From assembly GCA_964505555.1 (NCBI GenBank), contig CAZDIO010000088.1, positions 1 to 11,660 on the forward strand: a stretch of DNA of 11,660 bases, read 5' to 3'. Made by a program: the position numbers and the translations under genes. The notes under the pieces were generated by a model. It was not told the DNA's origin. It ran no database searches and saw nothing but the letters and a program-made list of their open reading frames with translations. Positions 5,775 to 11,660 of this stretch are shown here, piece by piece (within the stretch, counting starts at the first letter, position 1; every line of letters starts with the position of its first letter). This DNA is from CAZDIO01 sp964505555. GTDB taxonomy: Bacteria; Bdellovibrionota_C; UBA2361; SZUA-149; CAZDIO01.

Positions 5775-6365
5775 TCAATTTGTAGATGCCGCTACTGTTT
5801 GTTCAACTGTTCTTTTGGGATGAGGTCCTTCTTTAAATTCTTCGATCATCTTTTGATTAAATTCAGGAAGATCTTTTGGACTTCTGCTAGTAACGAGCCC
5901 TCTATCGATGACAACACTACTATCGATCCAGATTGCCCCAGCGTTTTCTAAATCTATTCGAATAGTGTGATAGGAGGTCAGATGCTTTCCTGCTACACCG
6001 CCAGCGTTAATAAGGGTCCAGGGGCCATGACAGATAGCAGCAATCGGTTTGCCACTAACAACAAAGTGTTTAATAAAGTTTATTGCTTCTTTTGAACCAC
6101 GAAGGGTATCGGGGTTCATGACTCCACCAGGTAAGACAATCGCATCAAACTCCTCTGGAAGAGCCTCCTCAAGCGTCTCATCAACGCGAAATTCATCGCC
6201 CCACTTGGTATGCTCCCAACCTTTAACTTTCCCAGCTTTTAACGAGATCGTAACGGTCTCAGCCCCCGCTTTTTCTAAAGCTTTTTTTGGTTCCTCGTAT
6301 TCAGACTGCTCAAAACCATCAGCAACAAGAATAGCGATCTTCTTTCCACGCAGTGATTTTTCCAT
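5775..6365 (-). CDS. DJ-1/PfpI family protein (YhbO-like, stress-related)
   Basis: The protein has 196 residues, a usual length for the PfpI branch of the DJ-1 superfamily. It begins with the Rossmann-like strand 'KIAILVADGFEQSEY', which carries the conserved acidic residues (E19, E22). Then come 'DAIVLPGG' (74-81) and the nucleophile elbow 'AAICHGPW' with C112-H113, followed by 'LTSYHTIRIDLENAGA' and 'VTSRSPKDLPEFN', both close to YhbO and general stress protein 18. Family members have been described as intracellular proteases and as enzymes acting on glycated or methylglyoxal-modified targets; the activity is debated. GAGGG just before the ATG supports the start. It is a single gene on the minus strand, downstream of groEL's terminator and convergent with the kinase. 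Confidence 0.9.
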   Translation of the reverse strand: MEKSLRGKKIAILVADGFEQSEYEEPKKALEKAGAETVTISLKAGKVKGWEHTKWGDEFRVDETLEEALPEEFDAIVLPGGVMNPDTLRGSKEAINFIKHFVVSGKPIAAICHGPWTLINAGGVAGKHLTSYHTIRIDLENAGAIWIDSSVVIDRGLVTSRSPKDLPEFNQKMIEEFKEGPHPKRTVEQTVAASTN

Positions 6366-6505
6366 ATGTCCCTCTTTTTTTCTTTGAGTTTAACGGATGG
6401 AGGAAAAATAACTATGATCCGACTCATGGAGGGAGATTCGGGTGAATTACGGCACCTAGTTAAAGCGGACTAAGGGCCATTCTACTTTAGATATCCAAGA
6501 ACTTT

Positions 6506-6539
6506 ACTGTCGTTGCTTCGCTCCGCTCGCAACGACAGT
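6506..6539. repeat. Dispersed inverted repeat, copy 2
   Basis: ACTGTCGTTGC (6506-6516) and GCAACGACAGT (6529-6539) are perfect 11-base inverted arms around a 12-base centre. It shares 24 of 26 bases with the right half of copy 1 and 13 exact bases (CTCGCAACGACAG) with copy 3. It lies between the groEL terminator and the start of the PfpI-like gene. Confidence 0.75.
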
Positions 6540-6581
6540 TCTGGTCTATGATAGCTGACGAGAGAGAACCCAGGCATGTAC

Positions 6582-6630
6582 AAACAAAAAGCGCCGCACG
6601 ATATGTTTTACCGTGCGGCGCTTTTTGTTT
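6582..6630 (-). terminator. Rho-independent terminator of groES-groEL (bidirectional form)
   Basis: Perfect 19-base arms (6582-6600 and 6612-6630) with a GC-rich core GCGCCGCACG surround an 11-base loop. On the minus strand the stem ends in a T-rich run, as expected for an intrinsic terminator, 36 bases after the groEL stop. The flanking A/T runs make it symmetrical, so it could also stop plus-strand transcripts. A weaker 6-bp stem (CCTTAG/CTAAGG, 6635-6655) lies between it and groEL. Confidence 0.92.
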
Positions 6631-6665
6631 TTTACCTTAGTTTTTGAAGCTAAGGATTTTAGAGC

Positions 6666-8303
6666 TTACATCATCCCTGGCATTCCACCGTGGTGATGTC
6701 CGCCTGCTGGTGCTGCATCCCCTTCAGCCTTTGGCTTTTCAGCAACAATGGCTTCTGTTGTGAGCATCAGTCCTGCAACTGAAGCAGCGTTTTGAAGCGC
6801 TCCACGAACAACTTTTGTGGGGTCGATTACTCCCGCCTTGACGAGATCTTCAACCGTTTCAGTCAGAGCGTTAAAGCCCATCGTTGGTCCAGCATTTCGA
6901 ACCTTCTCAACGATCACCGATGCTTCATGTCCAGCATTGGTCACGATCTGGCGAATTGGAGCCTCAAGAGCGCGAGAAACGATCTGTAGTCCAATCTTCT
7001 CCTCGTCGTTACACTTTACATCATTGAGTGCCTCAAGTGCTCGTAAGAAAGCAACACCACCACCAACAACAACGCCTTCTTCAACAGCGGCGCGTGTAGC
7101 ATGGAGTGCATCTTCAACTCGTGCCTTCTTTTCTTTCAGCTCAATCTCGGTTGCAGCGCCAACGTTAATTACCGCTACTCCGCCAACGAGCTTTGCAAGA
7201 CGCTCTTGAAGCTTCTCACGATCGTAATCACTTGTGGTCTCTTCAACCTGGGTGCGAATCTGTTTGATTCGTCCTTCAAGCTGCTTCTTGTCACCTTGTC
7301 CATCAACAATCGTTGTATTGTCCTTGTCGATAACAACGCGCTTTGCTCGACCAAGCTGGCTCAGCTCAAGGGTCTCAAGCTTTACGCCGAGGTCCTCGCT
7401 TACGAACTCACCACCGGTGAGAATCGCAATGTCTTCCAGCATCGCCTTTCTGCGATCGCCAAATCCTGGAGCCTTTACCGCGGAAACGCTGAGCGTGCCC
7501 CGGATCTTGTTGACAACCAGAGTTGCAAGCGCTTCGCCTTCGATATCTTCAGCGATAATCATTAATGGCTTTGCTGAACGGGCAACTTTCTCAAGCACCG
7601 GAAGAAGATCTTTCATGCTGCTAATCTTCTTTTCGTAGATGAGAATATAAGGATCGTCTACCACTGCTTCCATACGGTCTGGATCCGTTACGAAGTATGG
7701 TGAGAGGTATCCACGATCAAACTGCATTCCCTCAACCACTTCGAGTGTTGTTTCCAAGCCCTTTGCTTCTTCAACAGTGATGACGCCTTCCTTTCCGACC
7801 TTCTCCATTGCTTCAGCAATAATATTGCCGATGAAAGAATCGTTATTTGCGGAGATTGTTCCGACCTGCGCGATCTCTTCCTTGGTTTTGGTCTTTTTTG
7901 ATAGCGTTTTTAGCTTCTCAACAACGGCAATAACTGCCTTGTCGATACCACGCTTAATACTCATTGGGTCATGACCAGCAGCAACCATTCGCGCGCCTTC
8001 GCGGAAGATCGCTCGTGCAAGCACGGTTGCGGTTGTTGTTCCGTCACCAGCAACGTCTGAGGTCTTTGACGCTACCTCGCGAACCATTGCTGCGCCCATG
8101 TTCTCGAACTTATTTTCGATTTCGATCTCTTTTGCTACGGTAACGCCGTCTTTGGTAATCGTTGGGCCGCCGAAGGATTTTTCAATCACAACGTTACGTC
8201 CACGTGGTCCCATAGTTACAGCGACTGCATCAGCCAAGATATTTACGCCTTTGAGCATTTCGTCTCGTGCATCAAGACCGTACTCAATCATTTTAACTGC
8301 CAT
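6666..8303 (-). CDS. groEL: Chaperonin GroEL (60 kDa)
   Basis: The protein has 545 residues, full length, from 'MAVKMIEYGLDARDEMLKGV' to the Gly-Met-rich tail 'GGHHHGGMPGMM'. Group I chaperonin landmarks are present: 'TMGPRGRNVVIEKSFG' and 'GDGTTTATVLA' of the equatorial ATP site, the apical segment with 'YLSPYFVTD' and 'KAPGFGDRR', and 'EEGVVVGGG' in the second equatorial part. It forms double heptameric rings that fold proteins in an ATP cycle with GroES in the cytoplasm. The histidines in the tail are a mild variation on the GGM tail. An AAGGAG site (ctcct at plus 8313-8317) lies nine bases before the ATG. It follows groES by 53 bases in the same operon and ends at a strong terminator. No truncation or odd residue was seen. 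Confidence 0.98.
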   Translation of the reverse strand: MAVKMIEYGLDARDEMLKGVNILADAVAVTMGPRGRNVVIEKSFGGPTITKDGVTVAKEIEIENKFENMGAAMVREVASKTSDVAGDGTTTATVLARAIFREGARMVAAGHDPMSIKRGIDKAVIAVVEKLKTLSKKTKTKEEIAQVGTISANNDSFIGNIIAEAMEKVGKEGVITVEEAKGLETTLEVVEGMQFDRGYLSPYFVTDPDRMEAVVDDPYILIYEKKISSMKDLLPVLEKVARSAKPLMIIAEDIEGEALATLVVNKIRGTLSVSAVKAPGFGDRRKAMLEDIAILTGGEFVSEDLGVKLETLELSQLGRAKRVVIDKDNTTIVDGQGDKKQLEGRIKQIRTQVEETTSDYDREKLQERLAKLVGGVAVINVGAATEIELKEKKARVEDALHATRAAVEEGVVVGGGVAFLRALEALNDVKCNDEEKIGLQIVSRALEAPIRQIVTNAGHEASVIVEKVRNAGPTMGFNALTETVEDLVKAGVIDPTKVVRGALQNAASVAGLMLTTEAIVAEKPKAEGDAAPAGGHHHGGMPGMM

Positions 8304-8356
8304 GTCTTAAGACTCCTTTTTTTGTTTACTAATAAATTTATTATTCAGTGATTAAA

Positions 8357-8644
8357 CTATTCAACCACCGCAAGAACGTCGTCTTCTCTCATGATCAAAC
8401 GGTCTTGATTGTCGACTTTAATTTCAGTTCCAGCGTATTTGCCGAAAAGAACAATGTCGCCAGCCTTTACATCGAGAGGGCGAATCGCTCCATCATCGCC
8501 AACTTTTCCTTTACCAACGGCGATAATTTTTCCTCTTTGTGGTTTCTCTTTGGCTGAATCCGGAATAATAATTCCCCCAGCTGTTTTTTCGTCTTCGCTG
8601 AGTCTCTCAACAATGACTCGGTCGTGTAGTGGACGTAAGCCCAT
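8357..8644 (-). CDS. groES: Co-chaperonin GroES (10 kDa)
   Basis: The protein has 95 residues, the usual length. It contains 'LRPLHDRVIVERL', the mobile loop 'SEDEKTAGGIIIPDSAKEKP' (about 16-35) with the GGIIIP hydrophobic anchor that binds GroEL, the core 'GKIIAVGKGK', and 'GDIVLFGKYAGTEIKVD' with the C-terminal 'REDDVLAVVE'. It forms the heptameric lid over the GroEL cavity. AGGAG (plus ctcct) lies ten bases before the ATG. It is the first gene of the groES-groEL operon. The upstream region has no CIRCE element (TTAGCACTC-N9-GAGTGCTAA), so HrcA control is not supported by the sequence. Confidence 0.98.
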   Translation of the reverse strand: MGLRPLHDRVIVERLSEDEKTAGGIIIPDSAKEKPQRGKIIAVGKGKVGDDGAIRPLDVKAGDIVLFGKYAGTEIKVDNQDRLIMREDDVLAVVE

Positions 8645-8694
8645 ACGGTGTTAACTCCTCATTAATCCTATCAAGTTAATAAAAAATACAACTC

Positions 8695-8709
8695 TTAGAG
8701 CACCTCTAA
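8695..8709. promoter_or_regulatory. Palindrome upstream of groES
   Basis: TTAGAGCACCTCTAA has perfect 6-base arms around CAC and lies 51 bases upstream of the groES start, a reasonable place for an operator. It does not match CIRCE. The function is unproven. Confidence 0.35.
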
Positions 8710-8971
8710 CGAGGGACCCCATTATGAAAAGGCAATTTTAAAGAAACCAACGCGCTAAACTCGCCGGTCCTTTTGAGTAAAAAAGGACTGCCTATCACAC
8801 AGTTGGCTTGGGCTTCGTGACCAGAGCGTTACGCAGTTAGCTTTTAGCCAGTTAGCGTTGTTATAGCTTATAATCAGTCAAGATTTCCAAACCGCTGTCT
8901 TCTTTAATCACACCCAAGCTAAGAGTCAAGTAAATGGCCATAAAAAACACAAATTAAATCACTTCAGTATA

Positions 8972-8987
8972 TTAACTAAATAGTTAA
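8972..8987. promoter_or_regulatory. Palindrome TTAACTA-AA-TAGTTAA
   Basis: Perfect 7-base arms are separated by two bases, about 135 bases upstream of proS. The shape suits a dimeric regulator, but in an AT-rich region it could arise by chance. Confidence 0.3.
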
Positions 8988-9060
8988 CAACCTGTGTTGA
9001 ATAAGTAAGCAGGTTGAGCGCTATCGTTCTTTGGGAATATGCTAAGAGAACGCTCCATTG

Positions 9061-9090
9061 TTGATGTTTTGATATCTCAGGTGCTAATAC
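9061..9090 (+). promoter_or_regulatory. Possible promoter of proS
   Basis: TTGATG (9061-9066) and TAATAC (9085-9090) are 18 bases apart, with an extended -10 TGC directly before the latter. The match is only moderate. A transcript would begin near 9097 and leave a short leader before the ATG at 9121. Confidence 0.3.
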
Positions 9091-9120
9091 TGCTTAAGGC
9101 GTTAATTTCTCTTGTATTTT

Positions 9121-10875
9121 ATGAGACAATCAAATTTATTACTAACTACTACACGAAACCCCCCGGCTGATACCGAGGTGCCTTCGCACAGAAGGCTTGC
9201 TCAGGCAGGATTTATACATAAACTAACAGCGGGAATATACTCCTATACTCCGGCGATGTGGCGAGTTCTTAAAAAGATCTCCAACATCGTTCGTGAAGAG
9301 ATGGACCGTGCTGGGGCTCAAGAGGTGATGCTCCCCATTCTTCAACCCCGTGAGATCTGGGACCGGAGTGGTCGTTGGGATACGTATGTAAATCACCGCA
9401 TTCTTTTTCACTTTCGCGATCGCAAAGATGCCGAGGTCTGTCTTGGTCCAACCCATGAAGAGGTGATTACCACGCTCACGGATCACTTTGTTACTTCCTA
9501 TAAGCAACTTCCCGTTAATCTGTATCAGGTGCAGACGAAGTTTCGAGATGAAATTCGTCCCCGTTTTGGATTAATGCGCGGGCGTGAATTTATTATGAAA
9601 GATGCTTATTCCTTTGATGCTGATGAAGAGGGAATGAATGTGAGCTACAAAAAGATGGAGGTAGCATATTCAGAAACTTTTCGACGGTGTGGGCTGAGTT
9701 TTTCAATTGTAGATGCAGATGCAGGAGCAATTGGAGGAAGTGGTTCACAAGAGTTTATTGTTCAGGCAAGCACTGGCGAAGATGTTTTTATCATCAATAA
9801 AAAAACCGGATACGCGGCAAACCAAGAACGAGCGGTTGGTGAGATTGCTCCCTTTAGTGCGAAAGATGAAAAACCACTTGCGTTAGAAAAAGAGAAAACT
9901 CCAAATGCAAAAACGATAGAAGATCTCGTTTCGTTTTTTAAAACGTATAAGAAGGATCGCTTCTTAAAGTCTGTGGTCTACAAGGCGATATACCGTGATC
10001 ACGAAGAATATGTGGTGGCTTTTATCCGAGGAGATCGTGAGATTAATGAAGTAAAACTTCAAAATGCACTTGATGCAATTGCACTGATGCTTGCCACGGA
10101 TGAGGAAATTAAGAAGAACTTACAAATAGTTCCGGGATACATCGGCCCCGTCGGACTCTCAGAGAAGATAAAGGTCGTTATTGATAGAAGTGTTTCAGAG
10201 ATGGTCAACTTTGTAGCAGGTGCTAACGAAGAGGGGTATCACTTTAAAAATGTAAACACTGGCCGAGATTTTAAACTCGGTGAGGTGCGAGACATCTGCC
10301 TCATACAAGCAGGAGACCTGGTGGTAGTGGATCCAGGGCAGCAATACTCTCCTCAAGATCGCGTCGTTGAGGAAACACGGGGCATCGAAGTTGGACATAT
10401 CTTTAAGCTTGGAAAGAAATACTCTGCTACGATGAACGCTACGTTTACAAATGCTGCTGGTCAGGAGGAGCATTTTTGGATGGGCTGCTACGGAATCGGA
10501 GTGTCACGAGTGGCAGCGGCGGCAATTGAACAGGCGCATGATGAAAAAGGAATGATCTGGCCGATCCCAATTGCGCCTTGGGCGGTGCATTTGGTCTGCG
10601 TAAACGTCAATGACCAAACTCAAAGAGAAGCGGCAGAGAAGCTCTATGAGTCCTTTCAAAAAGCAAACATTGAGGTCCTCTTTGATGATCGCGCCGTTTC
10701 TCCGGGAATTAAGTTCAACGACGCCGATCTAATCGGTCTTCCGCTGAGAATCACCGTGGGGCGTGATGCAGGCACGGGAGAGGTAGAGTTTGTAAAACGA
10801 AACGACCTAAAGAATGTCACTAAATTAAAAATCAGTGATGTTTTATCGCAGATCTCTACGCTAATCTCAGCATAG
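9121..10875 (+). CDS. proS: Prolyl-tRNA synthetase (bacterial type, with editing domain)
   Basis: The 584-residue class II synthetase charges tRNA-Pro with proline in the cytoplasm. It starts 'MRQSNLLLTT', aligned with the usual ProS N-terminus. Motif 1 is near 60-80, followed by 'LGPTHEEV' (108-115). Motif 2 is 'FRDEIRPRFG...REFIMKDAYSF' (141-165), and motif 3 'GCYGIGVSRV' is at 455-464. Between motifs 2 and 3, about residues 225-405, lies the INS domain that clears mischarged alanyl-tRNA-Pro, including 'FLKSVVYKA' (281-289). The anticodon-binding domain covers about 487-575. The start is ATG 9121 by homology; a TTG at 9112 would add three residues, and neither has a close Shine-Dalgarno sequence. 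It is a single gene, convergent with trxB, with a strong hairpin between. Confidence 0.97.
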   Translation: MRQSNLLLTTTRNPPADTEVPSHRRLAQAGFIHKLTAGIYSYTPAMWRVLKKISNIVREEMDRAGAQEVMLPILQPREIWDRSGRWDTYVNHRILFHFRDRKDAEVCLGPTHEEVITTLTDHFVTSYKQLPVNLYQVQTKFRDEIRPRFGLMRGREFIMKDAYSFDADEEGMNVSYKKMEVAYSETFRRCGLSFSIVDADAGAIGGSGSQEFIVQASTGEDVFIINKKTGYAANQERAVGEIAPFSAKDEKPLALEKEKTPNAKTIEDLVSFFKTYKKDRFLKSVVYKAIYRDHEEYVVAFIRGDREINEVKLQNALDAIALMLATDEEIKKNLQIVPGYIGPVGLSEKIKVVIDRSVSEMVNFVAGANEEGYHFKNVNTGRDFKLGEVRDICLIQAGDLVVVDPGQQYSPQDRVVEETRGIEVGHIFKLGKKYSATMNATFTNAAGQEEHFWMGCYGIGVSRVAAAAIEQAHDEKGMIWPIPIAPWAVHLVCVNVNDQTQREAAEKLYESFQKANIEVLFDDRAVSPGIKFNDADLIGLPLRITVGRDAGTGEVEFVKRNDLKNVTKLKISDVLSQISTLISA

Positions 10876-10901
10876 GATTTATTGCTTAGAGTATTTGCCT
10901 C

Positions 10902-10924
10902 CTGCTTATATAGGTCATAAGCAG
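10902..10924. repeat. Short hairpin after proS
   Basis: CTGCTTAT (10902-10909) pairs with ATAAGCAG (10917-10924) around a seven-base loop. No T-run follows, so it is at best a weak terminator; it may help stabilise the proS mRNA end. Confidence 0.4.
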
Positions 10925-10934
10925 AATGCCAATA

Positions 10935-10987
10935 CCCCTGTCGTTGCGAGCCCGGGGGCCGGGCCCCCCGGCTCGCAACGACAGGGG
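10935..10987. repeat. Dispersed inverted repeat, copy 3, hairpin between convergent genes
   Basis: Eighteen-base arms (10935-10952 and 10970-10987) are perfectly complementary. Beyond one bulged C, GGGGG at 10954-10958 can pair with the C-run at 10964-10969, leaving a very small loop. The arm carries the shared CTGTCGTTGCGAG sequence. The G+C content is far above that of the surroundings. It lies between the proS stop and the trxB stop and ends two bases before the latter, so it may act as a bidirectional transcription barrier. Confidence 0.85.
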
Positions 10988-10989
10988 GG

Positions 10990-11660
10990 TTAATGCCCAG
11001 CTAAATATCTTTCTGCTTCAATGGCGGCCATGCAGCCACTGCCTGCGGCAGTTACTGCTTGGCGAAAAACGTGGTCTTGAACATCACCGCAGGCAAAAAC
11101 TCCGGGAATCTCGGTTTGAGTGCTGTTAGGTTTTGTAATTAAATACCCGTTCTTATCCATCTTAAGAAACTCTTTAAATAGCGCTGTATTTGGGGTGTGC
11201 CCGATTCCATAAAACACGGCGTTGCAGTTGATCTCTGATTCTTTATTTGTTTCTGTATTTTTTAAGATACAACCAGTAACGCCACCTTTCTTATCTCCCA
11301 AGAGCTTCGTAAGCTCTGAGTTCCAGATTACCTCAATCTTTGGATGATCAAGCACCCGCTGGGCCATTATCTTTGATGCCCGCAACTCTCCTCGACGGTG
11401 AATCATCCGCACCCGGGAACCAAACTTTGTTAAAAAGATCGCTTCCTCGCAGGCTGAATCTCCACCACCAACAACGATGATCTCCTGATTTTTAAAAAAC
11501 GCTCCATCACACGTGGCACAAGTTGAAAGACCATACCCCATGAGTTCCATCTCGTTTGGTAACCCGAGAACTTTTGCTGAAGCTCCAGTAGCAATGATCA
11601 CTGAACGAGTAGTGTAGCTTTTCCCATCAAGCCAGATCTGAAAAGGGGAGGAGGAGAGGT
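10990..11660 (-). CDS. trxB: Thioredoxin reductase, C-terminal part (cut by window edge)
   Basis: The visible 222 residues lack the N-terminal FAD-binding start, which lies beyond the window; a full TrxB is about 310 residues. The reading frame is open to the edge, beginning '...FQIWLDGKSYTTRSVIIATGASAK'. Next comes the redox-active CATC (visible residues 47-50) in 'CATCDGAFF', the NADPH-binding 'VVGGGDSACEEA' (about 61-72) with 'HRRGELRAS', and the C-terminal FAD segment 'GVFACGDVQDHVFRQAVTAAGSG'. It passes electrons from NADPH through FAD to thioredoxin in the cytoplasm. A GTG in frame at 11601 is internal and not the start. Its stop lies right beside the copy 3 hairpin. Confidence 0.96.
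   Translation of the reverse strand, partial: LSSSPFQIWLDGKSYTTRSVIIATGASAKVLGLPNEMELMGYGLSTCATCDGAFFKNQEIIVVGGGDSACEEAIFLTKFGSRVRMIHRRGELRASKIMAQRVLDHPKIEVIWNSELTKLLGDKKGGVTGCILKNTETNKESEINCNAVFYGIGHTPNTALFKEFLKMDKNGYLITKPNSTQTEIPGVFACGDVQDHVFRQAVTAAGSGCMAAIEAERYLAGH

Larger units (their letters stand above)
8645..9120. other. Gene-free region between groES and proS
   Basis: There is no supported gene in these 476 bases, only very short ORFs. They must hold the divergent promoters of groES-groEL and proS. Small structures seen: palindrome TTAGAGCACCTCTAA (8695-8709); an 8-bp stem GTCCTTTT/AAAAGGAC (8767-8774, 8781-8788); direct repeats CAGTTAGC (8834-8841, 8849-8856); palindrome at 8972-8987; and an interrupted stem with GAGCG (9016-9020) and CGCTC (9051-9055). 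No tRNA, T-box motif or CIRCE was found. Confidence 0.6.

Noticed and set aside
7101..7638. Plus-strand ORFs inside groEL
   Set aside because: They are shadows of the conserved groEL coding strand with low-complexity, serine-rich translations.
8645..8760. CIRCE or sigma32 promoter for groES
   Set aside because: There is no TTAGCACTC-N9-GAGTGCTAA. A CCCCATTA at 8717-8724 resembles a sigma32 -10 but is on the wrong strand for groES and lacks a CTTGAA partner.
8800..9120. T-box leader or tRNA upstream of proS
   Set aside because: There is no T-box TGGNACCGCG motif, no tRNA T-loop and no terminator/antiterminator pair just before proS.

Overview
The window is a stretch of bacterial chromosome with moderate GC, short intergenic gaps and genes on both strands. 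It shows AGGAG/GAGGG-type ribosome binding sites, sigma70-like promoter hexamers and at least two likely TTG starts. The core genes are bacterial: GroES/GroEL with the (GGM)-type tail, a bacterial-type ProS with an editing insertion, RadC and a low-molecular-weight TrxB. The GroEL and ProS sequences look like those of a Gram-negative, perhaps deltaproteobacteria-like or other uncultured environmental lineage. That placement is an impression from protein style and not a phylogenetic result. No tRNA, rRNA, CRISPR, prophage or insertion sequence was seen.

Layout. 1-123: an inverted-repeat element. 124-810 (-): a membrane protein with an HELKH zinc motif (M50-like). 878-1696 (+) and 1696-2724 (+): a serine esterase and a zinc-dependent phospholipase C-like protein, overlapping by one base. 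2731-2881: a large hairpin with perfect 48-bp arms. 3004-3549 (+): a GNAT acetyltransferase. 3563-3696: a second, unrelated 134-bp inverted repeat. 3793-4464 (+): radC. 4466-4858 (-): an XRE-type regulator whose end lies one base from the radC end. 4859-5080: a divergent promoter region with two palindromes. 5081-5770 (+): a histidine kinase without a sensor domain. 5775-6365 (-): a DJ-1/PfpI protein. 6366-6665: an inverted repeat and a strong terminator. 6666-8303 (-) and 8357-8644 (-): groEL and groES. 8645-9120: a gene-free control region. 9121-10875 (+): proS. 10935-10987: a very GC-rich hairpin between convergent genes. 10990-11660 (-): trxB, cut by the window edge.

How the genes relate. 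groES-groEL is a standard chaperonin operon. The esterase/PLC-like pair is probably co-translated and may act on lipids or esters. The XRE regulator and the sensor-less kinase share a divergent control region, and each has a palindrome over its predicted -35 region. The remaining genes are single housekeeping or stress genes (radC, pfpI-like, proS, trxB) with no evident common pathway.

The least ordinary content is the non-coding structure. There are three copies of a CTGTCGTTGCGAG-type inverted repeat, one 48-bp perfect-arm hairpin built of degenerate ACTTNN hexamers, and one 134-bp 'CACAGAGACACAGAG' inverted repeat. The latter two bracket the GNAT gene. I found no convincing new multi-gene system.
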